From Planctomycetota bacterium (GTDB taxonomy: Bacteria; Planctomycetota; UBA1135; JAKEFM01): a stretch of DNA of 37,537 bases. Shown here one piece after another: positions 7,175 to 16,164 of the stretch; the stretch's first letter is position 1; each line of letters starts with the position of its first letter. Location of the stretch: positions 1-37,537 of the forward strand of contig JAKEFM010000204.1 in the NCBI GenBank assembly GCA_022616055.1, given 5' to 3'. Made by a program: the position numbers and the translations under genes. The notes under the pieces were generated by a model that saw only the letters and a list, made by a program, of their open reading frames with translations, was not told where the DNA came from and did not search any database.

Positions 7175-10100
7175 ATGGTGCCGCGTTCCCTCCGCGTCAC
7201 CCCCGTCGACGTCGGCTTGGCGCTCCTGCTGCTGGCGGGGCCAGCCTCGGCGATCCCCTCGCCGGACGTCGTCGTCAGCTTCTTCAGCAACGCCGCCCAC
7301 CTCCTCGCCCTGGGAGGGGCCTACCTCGGAGGGCGCACCCTCCTGCGGAGGTCCCGGACTCTGGGGGAGGGCGCGGCTCCGGCCGCCCGCCCGCGGTTCC
7401 TCGCCGTCCTGGGCCTCGCCCTCGCGGCCTCCGCGGTCGCGAACTTCCTCCAGTACCGGGCCTCCACCGACGAGAAGAACCGCCGCCTCACGCTCAACCT
7501 CGTCCGCACCTCGAAGCAGGCCGGCCGGCTGATCAAGGACGAGAACCTCAAGACCCTCGACTTCAGCGAGCAGAACCTCCACCCGCACGGCCTCGACAAC
7601 GGGGCCGTCGTCGCGCTCCTCGGTCAGCCGGAGTGCCCCTCCGTCCTCGACGTCCGCGAGGACGAGGAGCACGCGCAGGCCCGGCTGACGGGCTCGGGGC
7701 ACGTCCGCTACCCCGACGTCCTCGCCCACCCCGAGAACTACCTCAAGCCGGGCGTCCGCACGATCCTCTTCTGCTGGTCGGGGAACCGGTCCGCCGAGCT
7801 CGTCGAGGCGCTCCGTCCGAAGGGGTGGGACGTCGTCTTCGTGCGCGGCGGCTACGAGAAGTGGCGGGCCGACGGACGGCCGCTCGAGGGATGGGGGGCC
7901 ACGCACGGCGACCCGCGCGACATCCCCGACTACCCCAACCGGACGCGGCTCCTCGACACGGACGACGTCCTCGCCGCGATCCGGAAGGGGAAGGTCGTCT
8001 TCCTCGACAACCGCTACGACACGGAGTTCAACGCCGAGCACCTCCCCAACTCGGTCCAGATCTGCATCCGGGCGCTCCCGAGCGCGGAGCTCGACCGGAG
8101 GTTCCGGGAGCTGCCGAAGGAGCCCGCCTACGTCGGGGTCGTCTACGACAAGCGGAGCGGCTTCTTCGCGACCGTCGTCGGCTCGAAGCTCGCCAAGCTC
8201 GGCCTGAACTACCTCGGCCGCTACACGGTCCCCCACGAGTTCCCCCCCGACGCCGAGAGCCTCGTCAGGAGCGAGGCGACGCTCGCGGCGGGATCGAGCT
8301 TCGGCCTCCTCGCTCCCCTCTGCGGCCCGCTGCGCGGTCTCGTCCTCTGGCTCGGCAACCGCCTCGGGTCGATCGCGGTCGGCCTCCTCGCCGCCGTCGT
8401 CGTGCTGCGCCTCCTCCTCCTCCCGCTCTCCGCCGCCGCGCAGCGGTCGACCTTCCGGATGAGCGGGGTCGCCGAGGAGGTCCGCAAGATCAAGTCGCGC
8501 TTCGCCGCCGATCCGACCGGGCGCCGCCACGCGCTCCGCGCCGTCTACCGCCGCGCGGAGGTGCGCCCCCTCCTCGCCCTCCTCGCCCTCGGCGCCCAGC
8601 TCCTCGTCCTGATGGGGCTCTTCCGCGTCGTGGCGGGGCTCGAGGAGTTCCAGGGGCTTCCCCTCGTCCGCGGGTGGATCGACGACCTCTCCGTCCCCGA
8701 TCCCTGGCTCCTCCTTCCGGCCGCGGTCGGCCTCTCGACCGCCGCGATGATGGCGATCGGCGCCGAGGGAGGCCGCGGGGCCCGGCGGATCGTGCCCGTC
8801 GTCACGGGGCTCGCCCTCGCCGCGCTCGTCTCGCCCTTCCGGGCGGCGATCTCCCTCTATCTCGCCTTCAGCGTCGGCCTCGCGGCCCTGGAGAAGACGC
8901 TCGTCCTGCGGAGCGAGAGGCGCCGGGCCCGGCGGGCCGCCGGCCTACCCGCCCCGTGGGGGGATGGCCTCCACCCGCTCGCGGCGGCCGTCCGGCCGGA
9001 GGGGATCGGCGCGAAGGCCCGCAATCTCGCCCGCCTCCGGGACGAGGGCTTCCCCGTCCCCGACGGCTTCGTCGTCGCCCCCTCCTTCTTCGGGCCGCTC
9101 AACGGGTCCCCCTGGACGCCGACGGAGGGGCAGCGCGCCTCGCTCGCGCGCGCCTTCCGCGCCCTCGGCGCGCAGCGGGTCGCCGTCCGCTCCAGCGCGC
9201 TGCGGGAGGACGGCGCCTCCGCCTCCTACGCCGGGATCTTCGAGAGCGTCCTCGACGTCGACGGGGAGCGCCTGCCGGAGGCGGTCGGCCTCGTCCTCGA
9301 CTCGTTCCGCTCGGAGCGGGCGAAGGCGTACGGAGAAGCCTCCCCCCCCTGCGTGCTCGTCCAGCGGATGGTGGAGCCGCAGTGGGCGGGGGTCGTGTTC
9401 ACGACCCACCCCCTCGACGCAGGCTCGGTCCTGGTCGAGGCCGTCCGCGGGCGAGGGGAGGACCTCGTGCAGGGACGCCTGAACCCCGAGCGCGTCGTCC
9501 TCGACCGGGAGACGCTCGCCGTGGAGTCGGGGAAGGCGGAGTTCCCCGCGCAGGAGGTCGGCCGGCTCGCGCTCCGGGTCGAGGCCTTCTTCGGGCGGCC
9601 CCAGGACATCGAGTGGGCGATCGCCGACGGGCGGGTCCACCTCCTGCAGTCGCGCGACATCACCTGCCCGCCGGGCGTCGCCGAGGTGCGCGCCCTGCGC
9701 GAGCGGGAGCGGCGACGGCTCCAGGCGCGCGCGGCGGGGCTCCCCGCCGGGGAGCCCCTGTGGAAGTCGACGGCCCTCACGGAGGACCTCCCCCGACCCA
9801 CGGAACTTTCGCTCTCCCTGATGCGGGCGTTGTGGGGCCTTGGAGGGGCGGTCGAGGCGGCGTGCCGCCGGCTCGGCCTGCCCTACGACGCCCGCGTCCA
9901 TCCCGAGGAGGTCGTCGAGACCGTCTTCGGGAGGCTCTACGTCAACGGCGCGGCCGAGGCCCGGCTCTTCCCCCGCCGCGCCCGCCTCTTCTCGGCGTGG
10001 CGGATCGAGCGCGAGCGCCGCGTCCTCGAGGGGCGCTTCCGCCAGGCGGTCGCGCCCCGGATCGAGCGCTTCGTCCGCGAGGAGTTCGTCCTCGACCTCG

Positions 10101-11311
10101 GGCGCATGGACGACGCCTCCCTCTTCGAGGCGGTCCGCCGGCGCTGGCGGACGCTCGTCGCGGACCACTACGTCGAGGCCGAGGTCGTGAACGTCCTCGC
10201 GGACTGGAGCCACCGGGTCCTCGAGAAGGACCTCGCCGGCACGGACCTGCGCCCCGCCGACTTCCTCGTGGGGAAGGCGCCCGGGGCCTCCGCGCGGGCG
10301 AACGCCCTCCTCCTCGAGGTCGCCCAGGGGAACGCCCCGCTCGCCGCCTACCTCGCGGCCTTCGGCCACCGCGCCGAGGTCGACTTCGAGCTCGCCTCCC
10401 CCCGCTTCGTCGAGGTCCCCGAGAAGATCGAGCGGCTGCTCGAGGCCCTCCGGGGGATGAAGGGGAACGGGTCCCCCGGCCGGAACGGGAACGGCCGCGC
10501 GCCGGCCTCGCCGGCCCGGGCGGCGGCGAACGGGACGGAGGGGCTCGACGCGCGCGCCGCCGCCTTCGTCGACGCGCTGCCGCGGGTGCGGCGCCGCCTC
10601 TTCGCGGAGAAGGTCGCCTTCCTGCGCGCCTACGAGACGCTGAAGGAGGACGCGAAGGATCTCTGCGTCCGCGAGATCGCGCTCCTGCGCGAGGCGTTCC
10701 TCGAGATCGGCCGGCGCCGGGGGCTCGACGGGGAGGTCTTCCACCTCTCCTTCGAGGAGGTCCTCTCGCTCGAGGACCCCTCCGTGCGCCCCGACGCCCG
10801 CGCGAGCGTCCGGCGCGCCCGCCGGGACGCCTTCGAGGGGCTCGACCTCCCCCCGACGGTGTGCCCGCGCGACCTCGATTCCATCGCTTCCGAGAACATC
10901 GGGGGTCCCGCGAGCGAGGGAAGCCCTCACGGGCAGCTCGCGGGACTCGCCGTTTCCAGGGGCCGGAGCGCGCGCGGACGCGCCCGCGTCGTTCGCTCGC
11001 TCGAGGACCTCGGCGCGTTCCGTCCCGGCGAGATCCTCGTCGCCCCCTACACCGAGCCCGCCTGGAGCGTCGTCTTCCCCCGCGCGGGCGGGGTCGTGAC
11101 CGAGGTCGGGGGGACGCTCTGCCACACGGCGATCCTCGCCCGGGAGTACGGACTCACCGCCGTCGTCGGCGTCGACGGGGCGACCCGCGCCATCCACACC
11201 GGCGACCTCGTCCGGATCGATCCGGACGGATCCGTCGTGATCGAGGAGGGGGCCCCCCCCTCCGGACCCGTCCCGCCGGCCCCGCCCGACGCCCCGGGCG
11301 TCGGCGCGTAG
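7175..11311 (+). CDS. Rhodanese-rhodanese-YidC/Oxa1-like-PEP synthase/rifampin phosphotransferase-like fusion, membrane protein
   Basis: The protein has 1378 residues. The ATG at 7175 is preferred over 7118 because of the SD-like GAGAGAGG before it and the export-type start MVPRSLRVTPVDVGLALLLL. Two N-terminal membrane helices lead to rhodanese domain 1 (~130-245) with catalytic loop CWSGNRS (Cys200). Rhodanese domain 2 (~265-350) has Asp325 where the Cys should be. Residues ~398-585 look like the YidC/Oxa1 core: VLRLLLLPL with Arg412 in the place of the groove arginine, an amphipathic hairpin, and DDLSVPDPWLLLP. Residues ~600-830 are a PPDK-type ATP-grasp domain (VAVRSSALREDG, GVVFTTHPLD, DIEWAI, LLQSRDI). 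A helical region follows, then a C-terminal phosphohistidine domain with TLCHTAILARE (His1317). Order and C-terminus match rifampin phosphotransferases more than PEP synthases. The substrate is unknown. Confidence 0.8.
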   Translation: MVPRSLRVTPVDVGLALLLLAGPASAIPSPDVVVSFFSNAAHLLALGGAYLGGRTLLRRSRTLGEGAAPAARPRFLAVLGLALAASAVANFLQYRASTDEKNRRLTLNLVRTSKQAGRLIKDENLKTLDFSEQNLHPHGLDNGAVVALLGQPECPSVLDVREDEEHAQARLTGSGHVRYPDVLAHPENYLKPGVRTILFCWSGNRSAELVEALRPKGWDVVFVRGGYEKWRADGRPLEGWGATHGDPRDIPDYPNRTRLLDTDDVLAAIRKGKVVFLDNRYDTEFNAEHLPNSVQICIRALPSAELDRRFRELPKEPAYVGVVYDKRSGFFATVVGSKLAKLGLNYLGRYTVPHEFPPDAESLVRSEATLAAGSSFGLLAPLCGPLRGLVLWLGNRLGSIAVGLLAAVVVLRLLLLPLSAAAQRSTFRMSGVAEEVRKIKSRFAADPTGRRHALRAVYRRAEVRPLLALLALGAQLLVLMGLFRVVAGLEEFQGLPLVRGWIDDLSVPDPWLLLPAAVGLSTAAMMAIGAEGGRGARRIVPVVTGLALAALVSPFRAAISLYLAFSVGLAALEKTLVLRSERRRARRAAGLPAPWGDGLHPLAAAVRPEGIGAKARNLARLRDEGFPVPDGFVVAPSFFGPLNGSPWTPTEGQRASLARAFRALGAQRVAVRSSALREDGASASYAGIFESVLDVDGERLPEAVGLVLDSFRSERAKAYGEASPPCVLVQRMVEPQWAGVVFTTHPLDAGSVLVEAVRGRGEDLVQGRLNPERVVLDRETLAVESGKAEFPAQEVGRLALRVEAFFGRPQDIEWAIADGRVHLLQSRDITCPPGVAEVRALRERERRRLQARAAGLPAGEPLWKSTALTEDLPRPTELSLSLMRALWGLGGAVEAACRRLGLPYDARVHPEEVVETVFGRLYVNGAAEARLFPRRARLFSAWRIERERRVLEGRFRQAVAPRIERFVREEFVLDLGRMDDASLFEAVRRRWRTLVADHYVEAEVVNVLADWSHRVLEKDLAGTDLRPADFLVGKAPGASARANALLLEVAQGNAPLAAYLAAFGHRAEVDFELASPRFVEVPEKIERLLEALRGMKGNGSPGRNGNGRAPASPARAAANGTEGLDARAAAFVDALPRVRRRLFAEKVAFLRAYETLKEDAKDLCVREIALLREAFLEIGRRRGLDGEVFHLSFEEVLSLEDPSVRPDARASVRRARRDAFEGLDLPPTVCPRDLDSIASENIGGPASEGSPHGQLAGLAVSRGRSARGRARVVRSLEDLGAFRPGEILVAPYTEPAWSVVFPRAGGVVTEVGGTLCHTAILAREYGLTAVVGVDGATRAIHTGDLVRIDPDGSVVIEEGAPPSGPVPPAPPDAPGVGA

Positions 11312-11323
11312 CCGACCGAGCGG

Positions 11324-13192
11324 TCAGGCGGGGGGCCGGACCTCCTCACCTCCCGCCTCCGCGCCGCGGAGGGCCGCGAGGAGGCTCGGCTCCGCCCCGG
11401 CGGGCTCCGCCCGGGAAGCGGGGACGGCCGCCGGAAGGAGCGGCTCCGCGGGCGCCGCCGGGATCTGGAAGGTGAACGTGCTCCCCCGATTGGTGACGCT
11501 CCGCACGCCGATCCTCCCCCCGAGCCGCTCGACGATCGCCCGGGAGATGGAGAGTCCGAGTCCGGTCCCCCTCGGCTTCGCGACGAGGGGGTCGCCGATC
11601 TGCGTGAAGCGCTCGAACACCCTCGGGAGGTCCTCCGCGGCGATCCCGACTCCGGTGTCCCGGACCTCGACCACGCACCAGAGGCGGTCCCCCTCCGGGC
11701 CGGCCTCGGTCTCCCCGCGCGTCTCGACCGTCACCTTTCCGCCCGGGGGGGTGAACTTGACCGCGTTCGAGACGAGGTTGACGACGACCTGCACGACGCG
11801 CTGCCGGTCGGCGAACATCAGCGGCGTCTGCGGGGCGCACTCCACGCGCAGCTGCACCTTCGCCTTGTCCGCGACGGCGTGGAAGTTCGATCCGACCTCC
11901 TTCGCGAGGCCGATCGCGTCGACCCGCTCGAGACGGAACCGGACGGCGCCCCCCTCGAGGCGCGAGATGTCGAGGATGTCGTTCACGAGCTCGGACATCC
12001 GGGCCGATTCCCGGTGGATGATCTCGAGGAACTCCTTTTGGATCTGGAGGTCCTCGGGGGGAGAGGAGAGGAGGATCTCCGTGAAGGCGAGGATCGAGGA
12101 GAGGGGGGTGCGCAGCTCGTGGGACACGGAGGCGATGAACTCGTCCTTCATCGACGCCTGCTCGAGCTCGAGGGTCACGTCCCGCAGGACCGCCACGGAG
12201 CGGATCCGCCCCTGCCCTCCGCCCGCCACGCGCCCCAGGCTCCAGCGTACGGTGCGGCGGCCGACCTGGGTCGTGAAGGTCCGGGAGGGCTTCCCCTCCC
12301 CGGGGAACGCGGAGGCGCTCCCCTTCCCCTTCTCGTCGGACGGGATCGGGAGGAACTCCTGGATCGACCGGCCGAGGATCCCCTCGGGCGGCCCGAGGAC
12401 CCCCGCGATCGCCCCGTTCGCGAGCACGACCTTGCCTTCGTCGTCGGCGACGAGGACCCCCTCGCCGAGCGACTGGAGGATCGACTCGAGCTGGAGGTAG
12501 GCGGCCCGGACCGTGTCGAACTGGGTCCGCAACGCCCGGTCGCGCTCCTCGACCGCCCCGCGCGCGCTCGAGAGGGCCCCCGCGAGCACGGCGAACTCCG
12601 CCTTGCGGGCGAGGTCGATCGGGGGCGGATCCTCCCCGGCTCCGAACGCGCGGGCGTAGGCGGTGAGCTCCCGGATCGGCAGGAGGATCAGCCGCCGGAG
12701 CGTCCCGAGGAGCCAGAGCACCACGAGCCCTGTGAGCCCCCCGGTCACTCCCATCACCCAGACGCTCGCCCGTCCCAGGAATCCGTCGATGCGCGCCGTG
12801 CGATAGGCGATCGTGAGACGGCCCAGGTCGCGCGTCCGCTTGTCGTCGATCCGCGCCGTGAGGGCGCGCTGCACCCACACCTCGCCCGAGAGGACCTGGG
12901 GACCGAGGAGCGTGCCGGCGACGAGGCGCCCCTCCCGTCCGATGAGCTCGATCGCCCGGATGTCCGGATCCCCCTTCAGGATCCCGGCGACCGCGCGCTG
13001 CACCTCGGGCCAGTCGTTCGAGAGCATCTTGTCCTGGGCGAACTTCTCGAACTGGTTGGCGAGCCCTTCCCCGGTCCGGACGAGCTGGTCGCGGAGGAGC
13101 CCGCGCGCCTCCCGCAGGAGAAAGAATCCGGCCGCCAGGATGAAGGGGACGATCCCCGCGACGAGGAGGACGAGCCTCGCCGGGAGCGACAT
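11324..13192 (-). CDS. Membrane-bound PAS sensor histidine kinase
   Basis: The 622-residue protein has one membrane helix at ~7-27 (LVLLVAGIVPFILAAGFFLL), a periplasmic sensor region to ~140, a second helix near 150-175 and a HAMP-like linker with PIRELTAYARAFGAGE. A PAS domain lies at ~235-345 (GEGVLVADDEGKVVLANGAI). The HisKA H-box SHELRTPL has phospho-acceptor His358. The N-box NLVSNAVKF, G1 DTGVGI and G2 GTGLGLSIS give a complete ATPase domain, so the kinase should be active. The Pro/Ala/Glu-rich tail after ~590 is unstructured. A GTG at 13246 overlaps the upstream stop as GTGA and could be the true start, adding 18 residues. ATG 13192 is preferred because it gives a normal first helix. 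No response regulator lies beside it. Confidence 0.9.
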   Translation of the reverse strand: MSLPARLVLLVAGIVPFILAAGFFLLREARGLLRDQLVRTGEGLANQFEKFAQDKMLSNDWPEVQRAVAGILKGDPDIRAIELIGREGRLVAGTLLGPQVLSGEVWVQRALTARIDDKRTRDLGRLTIAYRTARIDGFLGRASVWVMGVTGGLTGLVVLWLLGTLRRLILLPIRELTAYARAFGAGEDPPPIDLARKAEFAVLAGALSSARGAVEERDRALRTQFDTVRAAYLQLESILQSLGEGVLVADDEGKVVLANGAIAGVLGPPEGILGRSIQEFLPIPSDEKGKGSASAFPGEGKPSRTFTTQVGRRTVRWSLGRVAGGGQGRIRSVAVLRDVTLELEQASMKDEFIASVSHELRTPLSSILAFTEILLSSPPEDLQIQKEFLEIIHRESARMSELVNDILDISRLEGGAVRFRLERVDAIGLAKEVGSNFHAVADKAKVQLRVECAPQTPLMFADRQRVVQVVVNLVSNAVKFTPPGGKVTVETRGETEAGPEGDRLWCVVEVRDTGVGIAAEDLPRVFERFTQIGDPLVAKPRGTGLGLSISRAIVERLGGRIGVRSVTNRGSTFTFQIPAAPAEPLLPAAVPASRAEPAGAEPSLLAALRGAEAGGEEVRPPA

Positions 13193-13242
13193 CCCGCGCG
13201 CCGAGCGGTCCGACGCCCGGAGGATCTCTCCTCCCCGAAAGG

Positions 13243-14148
13243 TCACTTTCCGGGGGGGGCGGCGGGCGCCGGGTCCTCGGTCTCGGGACCGAGGAACCGG
13301 GCGAACTGCTCGTACTCGACCGGGTCCTTCGCGGCGCTGTATCCGCTCAGCTTCGCCTCGATCCCGGTCAGGATGGCGCGGTGCTCGGGACGGGCGATGT
13401 CGAGGGCGAGGAGCGCCTTGCGCACGGCCTCGATCTTCCCCGTCTCGAGCCCGTACCGGGCGTAGATCGGCTTCGAGGGAGAGGGCTCCGTGAGCGCGAG
13501 GATCCGCAGCCCCTTGTCCTTGTACTTCTCCGCCGTCGGGGCCTTGCAGGCGCCGGCGTCGAACTCCCCGTTGAGGACGGCGAGGGCGACGTCGTCGTGA
13601 CTCTTGAGGTGGACGGAGGAGGGGGACACGTGCACGCCCGCGTCCGCGAGAAGCTTCCGGGGAACCTGGTTCGCCATCGTCGAGCGGCGGTCCCCGAACG
13701 CGAAGGTCTTCCCGTTGAGGTCCTGGATCGTGCGGAAGGGGGCGTCCTGCCGGGTGACGATCGCTCCCCGGAACGTCGTCTCCTTCTTCTCCCCCTCCTG
13801 CTCGACGGCGACGAGGACCGGGGCGCGCGACTTCTCCTGGAGGAGGAGGTGGCCGAAGGCGCCCGCGCCGCTGCGGAAGAGGTCGACCTCCCCCTTCCGG
13901 ATCTTCTCGATCCCGGCGGAGTAGGAGGGGGCGACGTCGAGCTCGACCTGGTAGCCCGTCGCCTCCGTCAGGTACTCGCACAGCGGGAGGAACTGGCGGT
14001 ACATCTCCGTCGGGCTGTCGGAGGGGTAGAGCCCGAAGACGAGCCGGCCCCGCGGGCTCCCCTGGTTCCGGGTCGGCTTCCCTTCCTGGCCGGGGAGGGC
14101 CAGCGCTCCGACGAGGGGGAGGATCGCCGCGAGGAAGGGATGACTCAT
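13243..14148 (-). CDS. PhnD/phosphate-phosphonate-type periplasmic binding protein
   Basis: The 301-residue exported protein has a signal sequence MSHPFLAAILPLVGALALPG. It then carries the PhnD-like type-2 periplasmic-binding fold: GRLVFGLYPSDSPTEMYRQFLPLCEYL at the first strand, VDLFRSGAGAF, and TIQDLNGKTFAFGDRRSTMANQVPRKLL, the family's ligand-loop region. Family members bind phosphonate, phosphite or phosphate, but many of the broader family bind other ligands. No permease or ATPase gene is present. The gene directly precedes a membrane histidine kinase, so it more likely presents a ligand to the kinase sensor domain than to a transporter. The C-terminus is a short Pro/Ala-rich tail. Confidence 0.85.
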   Translation of the reverse strand: MSHPFLAAILPLVGALALPGQEGKPTRNQGSPRGRLVFGLYPSDSPTEMYRQFLPLCEYLTEATGYQVELDVAPSYSAGIEKIRKGEVDLFRSGAGAFGHLLLQEKSRAPVLVAVEQEGEKKETTFRGAIVTRQDAPFRTIQDLNGKTFAFGDRRSTMANQVPRKLLADAGVHVSPSSVHLKSHDDVALAVLNGEFDAGACKAPTAEKYKDKGLRILALTEPSPSKPIYARYGLETGKIEAVRKALLALDIARPEHRAILTGIEAKLSGYSAAKDPVEYEQFARFLGPETEDPAPAAPPGK

Positions 14149-14228
14149 CGAGGCCTCGGTCGCCGGGAAGGCACGGAGCTCGCGGCCCCGTTATCGACCT
14201 CCGGTCCCCCCGCCTTGACCCGCCCCCG

Positions 14229-14245
14229 CCGGCCCGGCGGGCCGG
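14229..14245 (-). terminator. GC-rich hairpin after the amidohydrolase-folC operon
   Basis: A perfect 7-bp inverted repeat (CCGGCCC / GGGCCGG, loop GGC) lies 6 nt after the last stop codon of the leftward operon and before the next gene start at 14148. No T-run follows on the transcribed strand, so it is a weak candidate for an intrinsic terminator. In DNA this GC-rich the stem could also be chance. Confidence 0.35.
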
Positions 14246-14251
14246 GCCGGG

Positions 14252-14776
14252 CTACTCCGTCTCCTCCGAGGCGAAGTTGGGATCGAAGTCGTAGACGTAG
14301 GAGAGCCTCTCGCGGTTGACGATGACGTAGGGGAGCCCCTGCAGGATCTCGAGGTCCTTGTCCCCCTCGAGGCGCACCCCCCGGATCTCGGGCGCCTCCA
14401 TGACGAAGAAGCGCCGGGCGCCGTCCGCCGGCTCGTAGGCGTTCGGGCGGACGCGCCCGGAGACCTCGAGATTGCTCCGACCCGCGTGGAAGGCCCGGAT
14501 CCGCACCGATTCCCGGTCCTTCGCGAGCGCGGCCTGGAAGAGGTCCCCTCCCACGTCGACGAGCTCGTGGGCGAGGACGATCTCGTCGAGGCGGACGTGC
14601 ACGCGAGGGGTGATCACCCGCTCGCGGCTCTGGAGGTCGACGAGGGTCGCCTCGCGGACGGGGACGAAGAGGCGCCGGGCGTCGTCGAGGACCTTGCTCA
14701 ATCGGGCGTACTTCCCCTCGACCCTCCCCTTGATGAGGAAGGTGTCGGTCACGAACAGGTCGGCGACGATCGTCAC
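14252..14776 (-). CDS. Hypothetical 174-residue protein coupled to folC
   Basis: I do not recognise this protein. The GTG at 14776 overlaps the folC stop as GTGA, and a second GTG lies one codon upstream. The product starts VTIVADLFVTDTFLIKGRVE and has a short beta-rich pattern in two similar halves: a strand, a KxxRLSKVLDD-type helix and a strand (RLFVPVREATLVDL), then RVHVRLDEIVLAHELVDVGG. No signal peptide, membrane helix or cysteine motif is visible, so it is probably cytoplasmic. Its position as the last gene of the amidohydrolase-folC unit is the only hint about its role. Confidence 0.75.
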   Translation of the reverse strand: MTIVADLFVTDTFLIKGRVEGKYARLSKVLDDARRLFVPVREATLVDLQSRERVITPRVHVRLDEIVLAHELVDVGGDLFQAALAKDRESVRIRAFHAGRSNLEVSGRVRPNAYEPADGARRFFVMEAPEIRGVRLEGDKDLEILQGLPYVIVNRERLSYVYDFDPNFASEETE

Positions 14777-16116
14777 CACGGCTTGCGTCCTCCGCGTCTC
14801 CCCCGCTCCCGCGCCACCGCCGGCCGCAGCGCCCCGACGAGGTGGAGGGAGCCGAGGGCGAGCACGACGCCTCCCCGGCCCGCCCGTTCCGCGGCGACCT
14901 CGAGGGCGCGGCGGGGATCCTCCTCGACGAAGGGGAGCCCTTCCTCGCGGGCGACCGCGGCGAGGGCGGGCAACGACGCGGCTCGGGGAGTCGCCAAGGC
15001 AGTGAGGACAACCGTATCGGCCCGATCCCGGAGGCGGCTTGACATCCCTCGCAGGTCCTTGTCGCGCTGCGCGCCGAAGACGATCACCCGCCGACGGCCC
15101 GGGAAGGCCCCCTCGAGGCTCGCGAGCGCCGCCTCGACCGACTCGGGGGTGTGGGCCCCGTCGAGGACGATCGGGGGCTCGCCCGGGAAGACCTCGAAGC
15201 GGCCGGGCACCGACAGCCGAGGCGCCGCGGCCGCCAGGTGGGCGGGGAGGTCGAATCCGGGGAGGACCCCCCGCTCCTGCGCCGTTTCGAGCGCGGCGAC
15301 GGCGAAGGCGAGGTTCTCCGCCTGGAAGAGCCCGCTTCCGGGCAACGCGACGGGTCCGTACCCGCTCTTCCAGGTTCGCAGTCCGACGCGGAGCCCCCCC
15401 GCGGTCCGCTCGACCGATTCGACGGCGAACTCCCTCCCTCGCCGCAGGAGCCGCGCCCCCTGGTCCCGGCAGGCGGCCTCCAGGACGGGGAGCGCCTCCC
15501 CCTCGAAGCCCGTGACGACGGGGATCCCGGGCTTCACGATCCCCGCCTTCTCGCGCGCGATCTCCTCGATCCGATCCCCGAGGACCTCGGTGTGCTCGAG
15601 GGAGACGTTCGTCAGGACGCAGACCTCCGGCTCGACGACGTTCGTCGAGTCGAGGCGCCCGCCGAGCCCGACCTCGACGACCGCCCACTCGACCCCGACC
15701 CGGGCGAAGTGGTCGAACGCGGCCGCGGTCAGCACGTCGAAGGTGCTCGCCCGCCCGGCCTCCCCGCCGGCCTCCGCGACGCGCGCCGCGCGCCCGACGG
15801 CGGCGGCGAACGCCTCCGCGCCGATCTCCTCCCCGTCGACGACGATCCGCTCGGTCACCCGCTCGAGGTGGGGAGAGGTGGTGAGCCCGACCCGCCGTCC
15901 GGAGGCGCGGAGCACCTCCGCGAGGAAGGTCGCGGTCGAGCCCTTCCCCTTCGTCCCCCCGACGTGGAGGACGCGGGCGCGGCGCTGCGGCTCCCCGAGC
16001 GCCGCGACGAGGGCCCGCGCCGGACCGAGGTCGGGCCTCCACCCTCCGCGCGCGCGGCGCTCGAAGTCCTCGCGCGTCCGGAGGAAGGCCTCGGCCTCGG
16101 CGAAGGTGCGGAACAC
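14773..16116 (-). CDS. folC: Bifunctional folylpolyglutamate synthase / dihydrofolate synthase
   Basis: The 447-residue Mur-ligase-family enzyme adds glutamate to dihydropteroate and then to reduced folates, using ATP. The P-loop GGTKGKGST is at ~53-61. TTSPHLERVTERI at ~79-91 is the folate-binding segment. FDVLTAAAFDHFA, EVGLGGRLDSTNVV and NVSLEHTEVLG follow in family order. AREKAGIVKPG contains the lysine that is carbamylated in this family. The C-terminal glutamate-ligase domain has LDGAHTPES and VFGAQRDKD. Length and motifs are complete. It lies 48 nt downstream of the last amidohydrolase gene and overlaps the next gene by 4 nt, so it is probably read from the same message. Confidence 0.95.
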   Translation of the reverse strand: MFRTFAEAEAFLRTREDFERRARGGWRPDLGPARALVAALGEPQRRARVLHVGGTKGKGSTATFLAEVLRASGRRVGLTTSPHLERVTERIVVDGEEIGAEAFAAAVGRAARVAEAGGEAGRASTFDVLTAAAFDHFARVGVEWAVVEVGLGGRLDSTNVVEPEVCVLTNVSLEHTEVLGDRIEEIAREKAGIVKPGIPVVTGFEGEALPVLEAACRDQGARLLRRGREFAVESVERTAGGLRVGLRTWKSGYGPVALPGSGLFQAENLAFAVAALETAQERGVLPGFDLPAHLAAAAPRLSVPGRFEVFPGEPPIVLDGAHTPESVEAALASLEGAFPGRRRVIVFGAQRDKDLRGMSSRLRDRADTVVLTALATPRAASLPALAAVAREEGLPFVEEDPRRALEVAAERAGRGGVVLALGSLHLVGALRPAVARERGRRGGRKPW

Positions 16117-16164
16117 GGGCCCGAACGATAGCGCCGCCTCTCCCGGCGCCCGGCGGCCTCGCCG

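Noticed and set aside
11309..11326. Possible bidirectional terminator between the fusion gene and the histidine kinase
   Set aside because: Only 12 nt lie between the two stops, and the GACC/GGTC dyad is four bases long.
4528..11475. Very long plus-strand open frame of about 2300 codons
   Set aside because: It runs antisense or out of frame across rsgA, the porin and the fusion gene. Its translation is Arg/Gly/Pro low complexity with no domain, a shadow produced by high GC.
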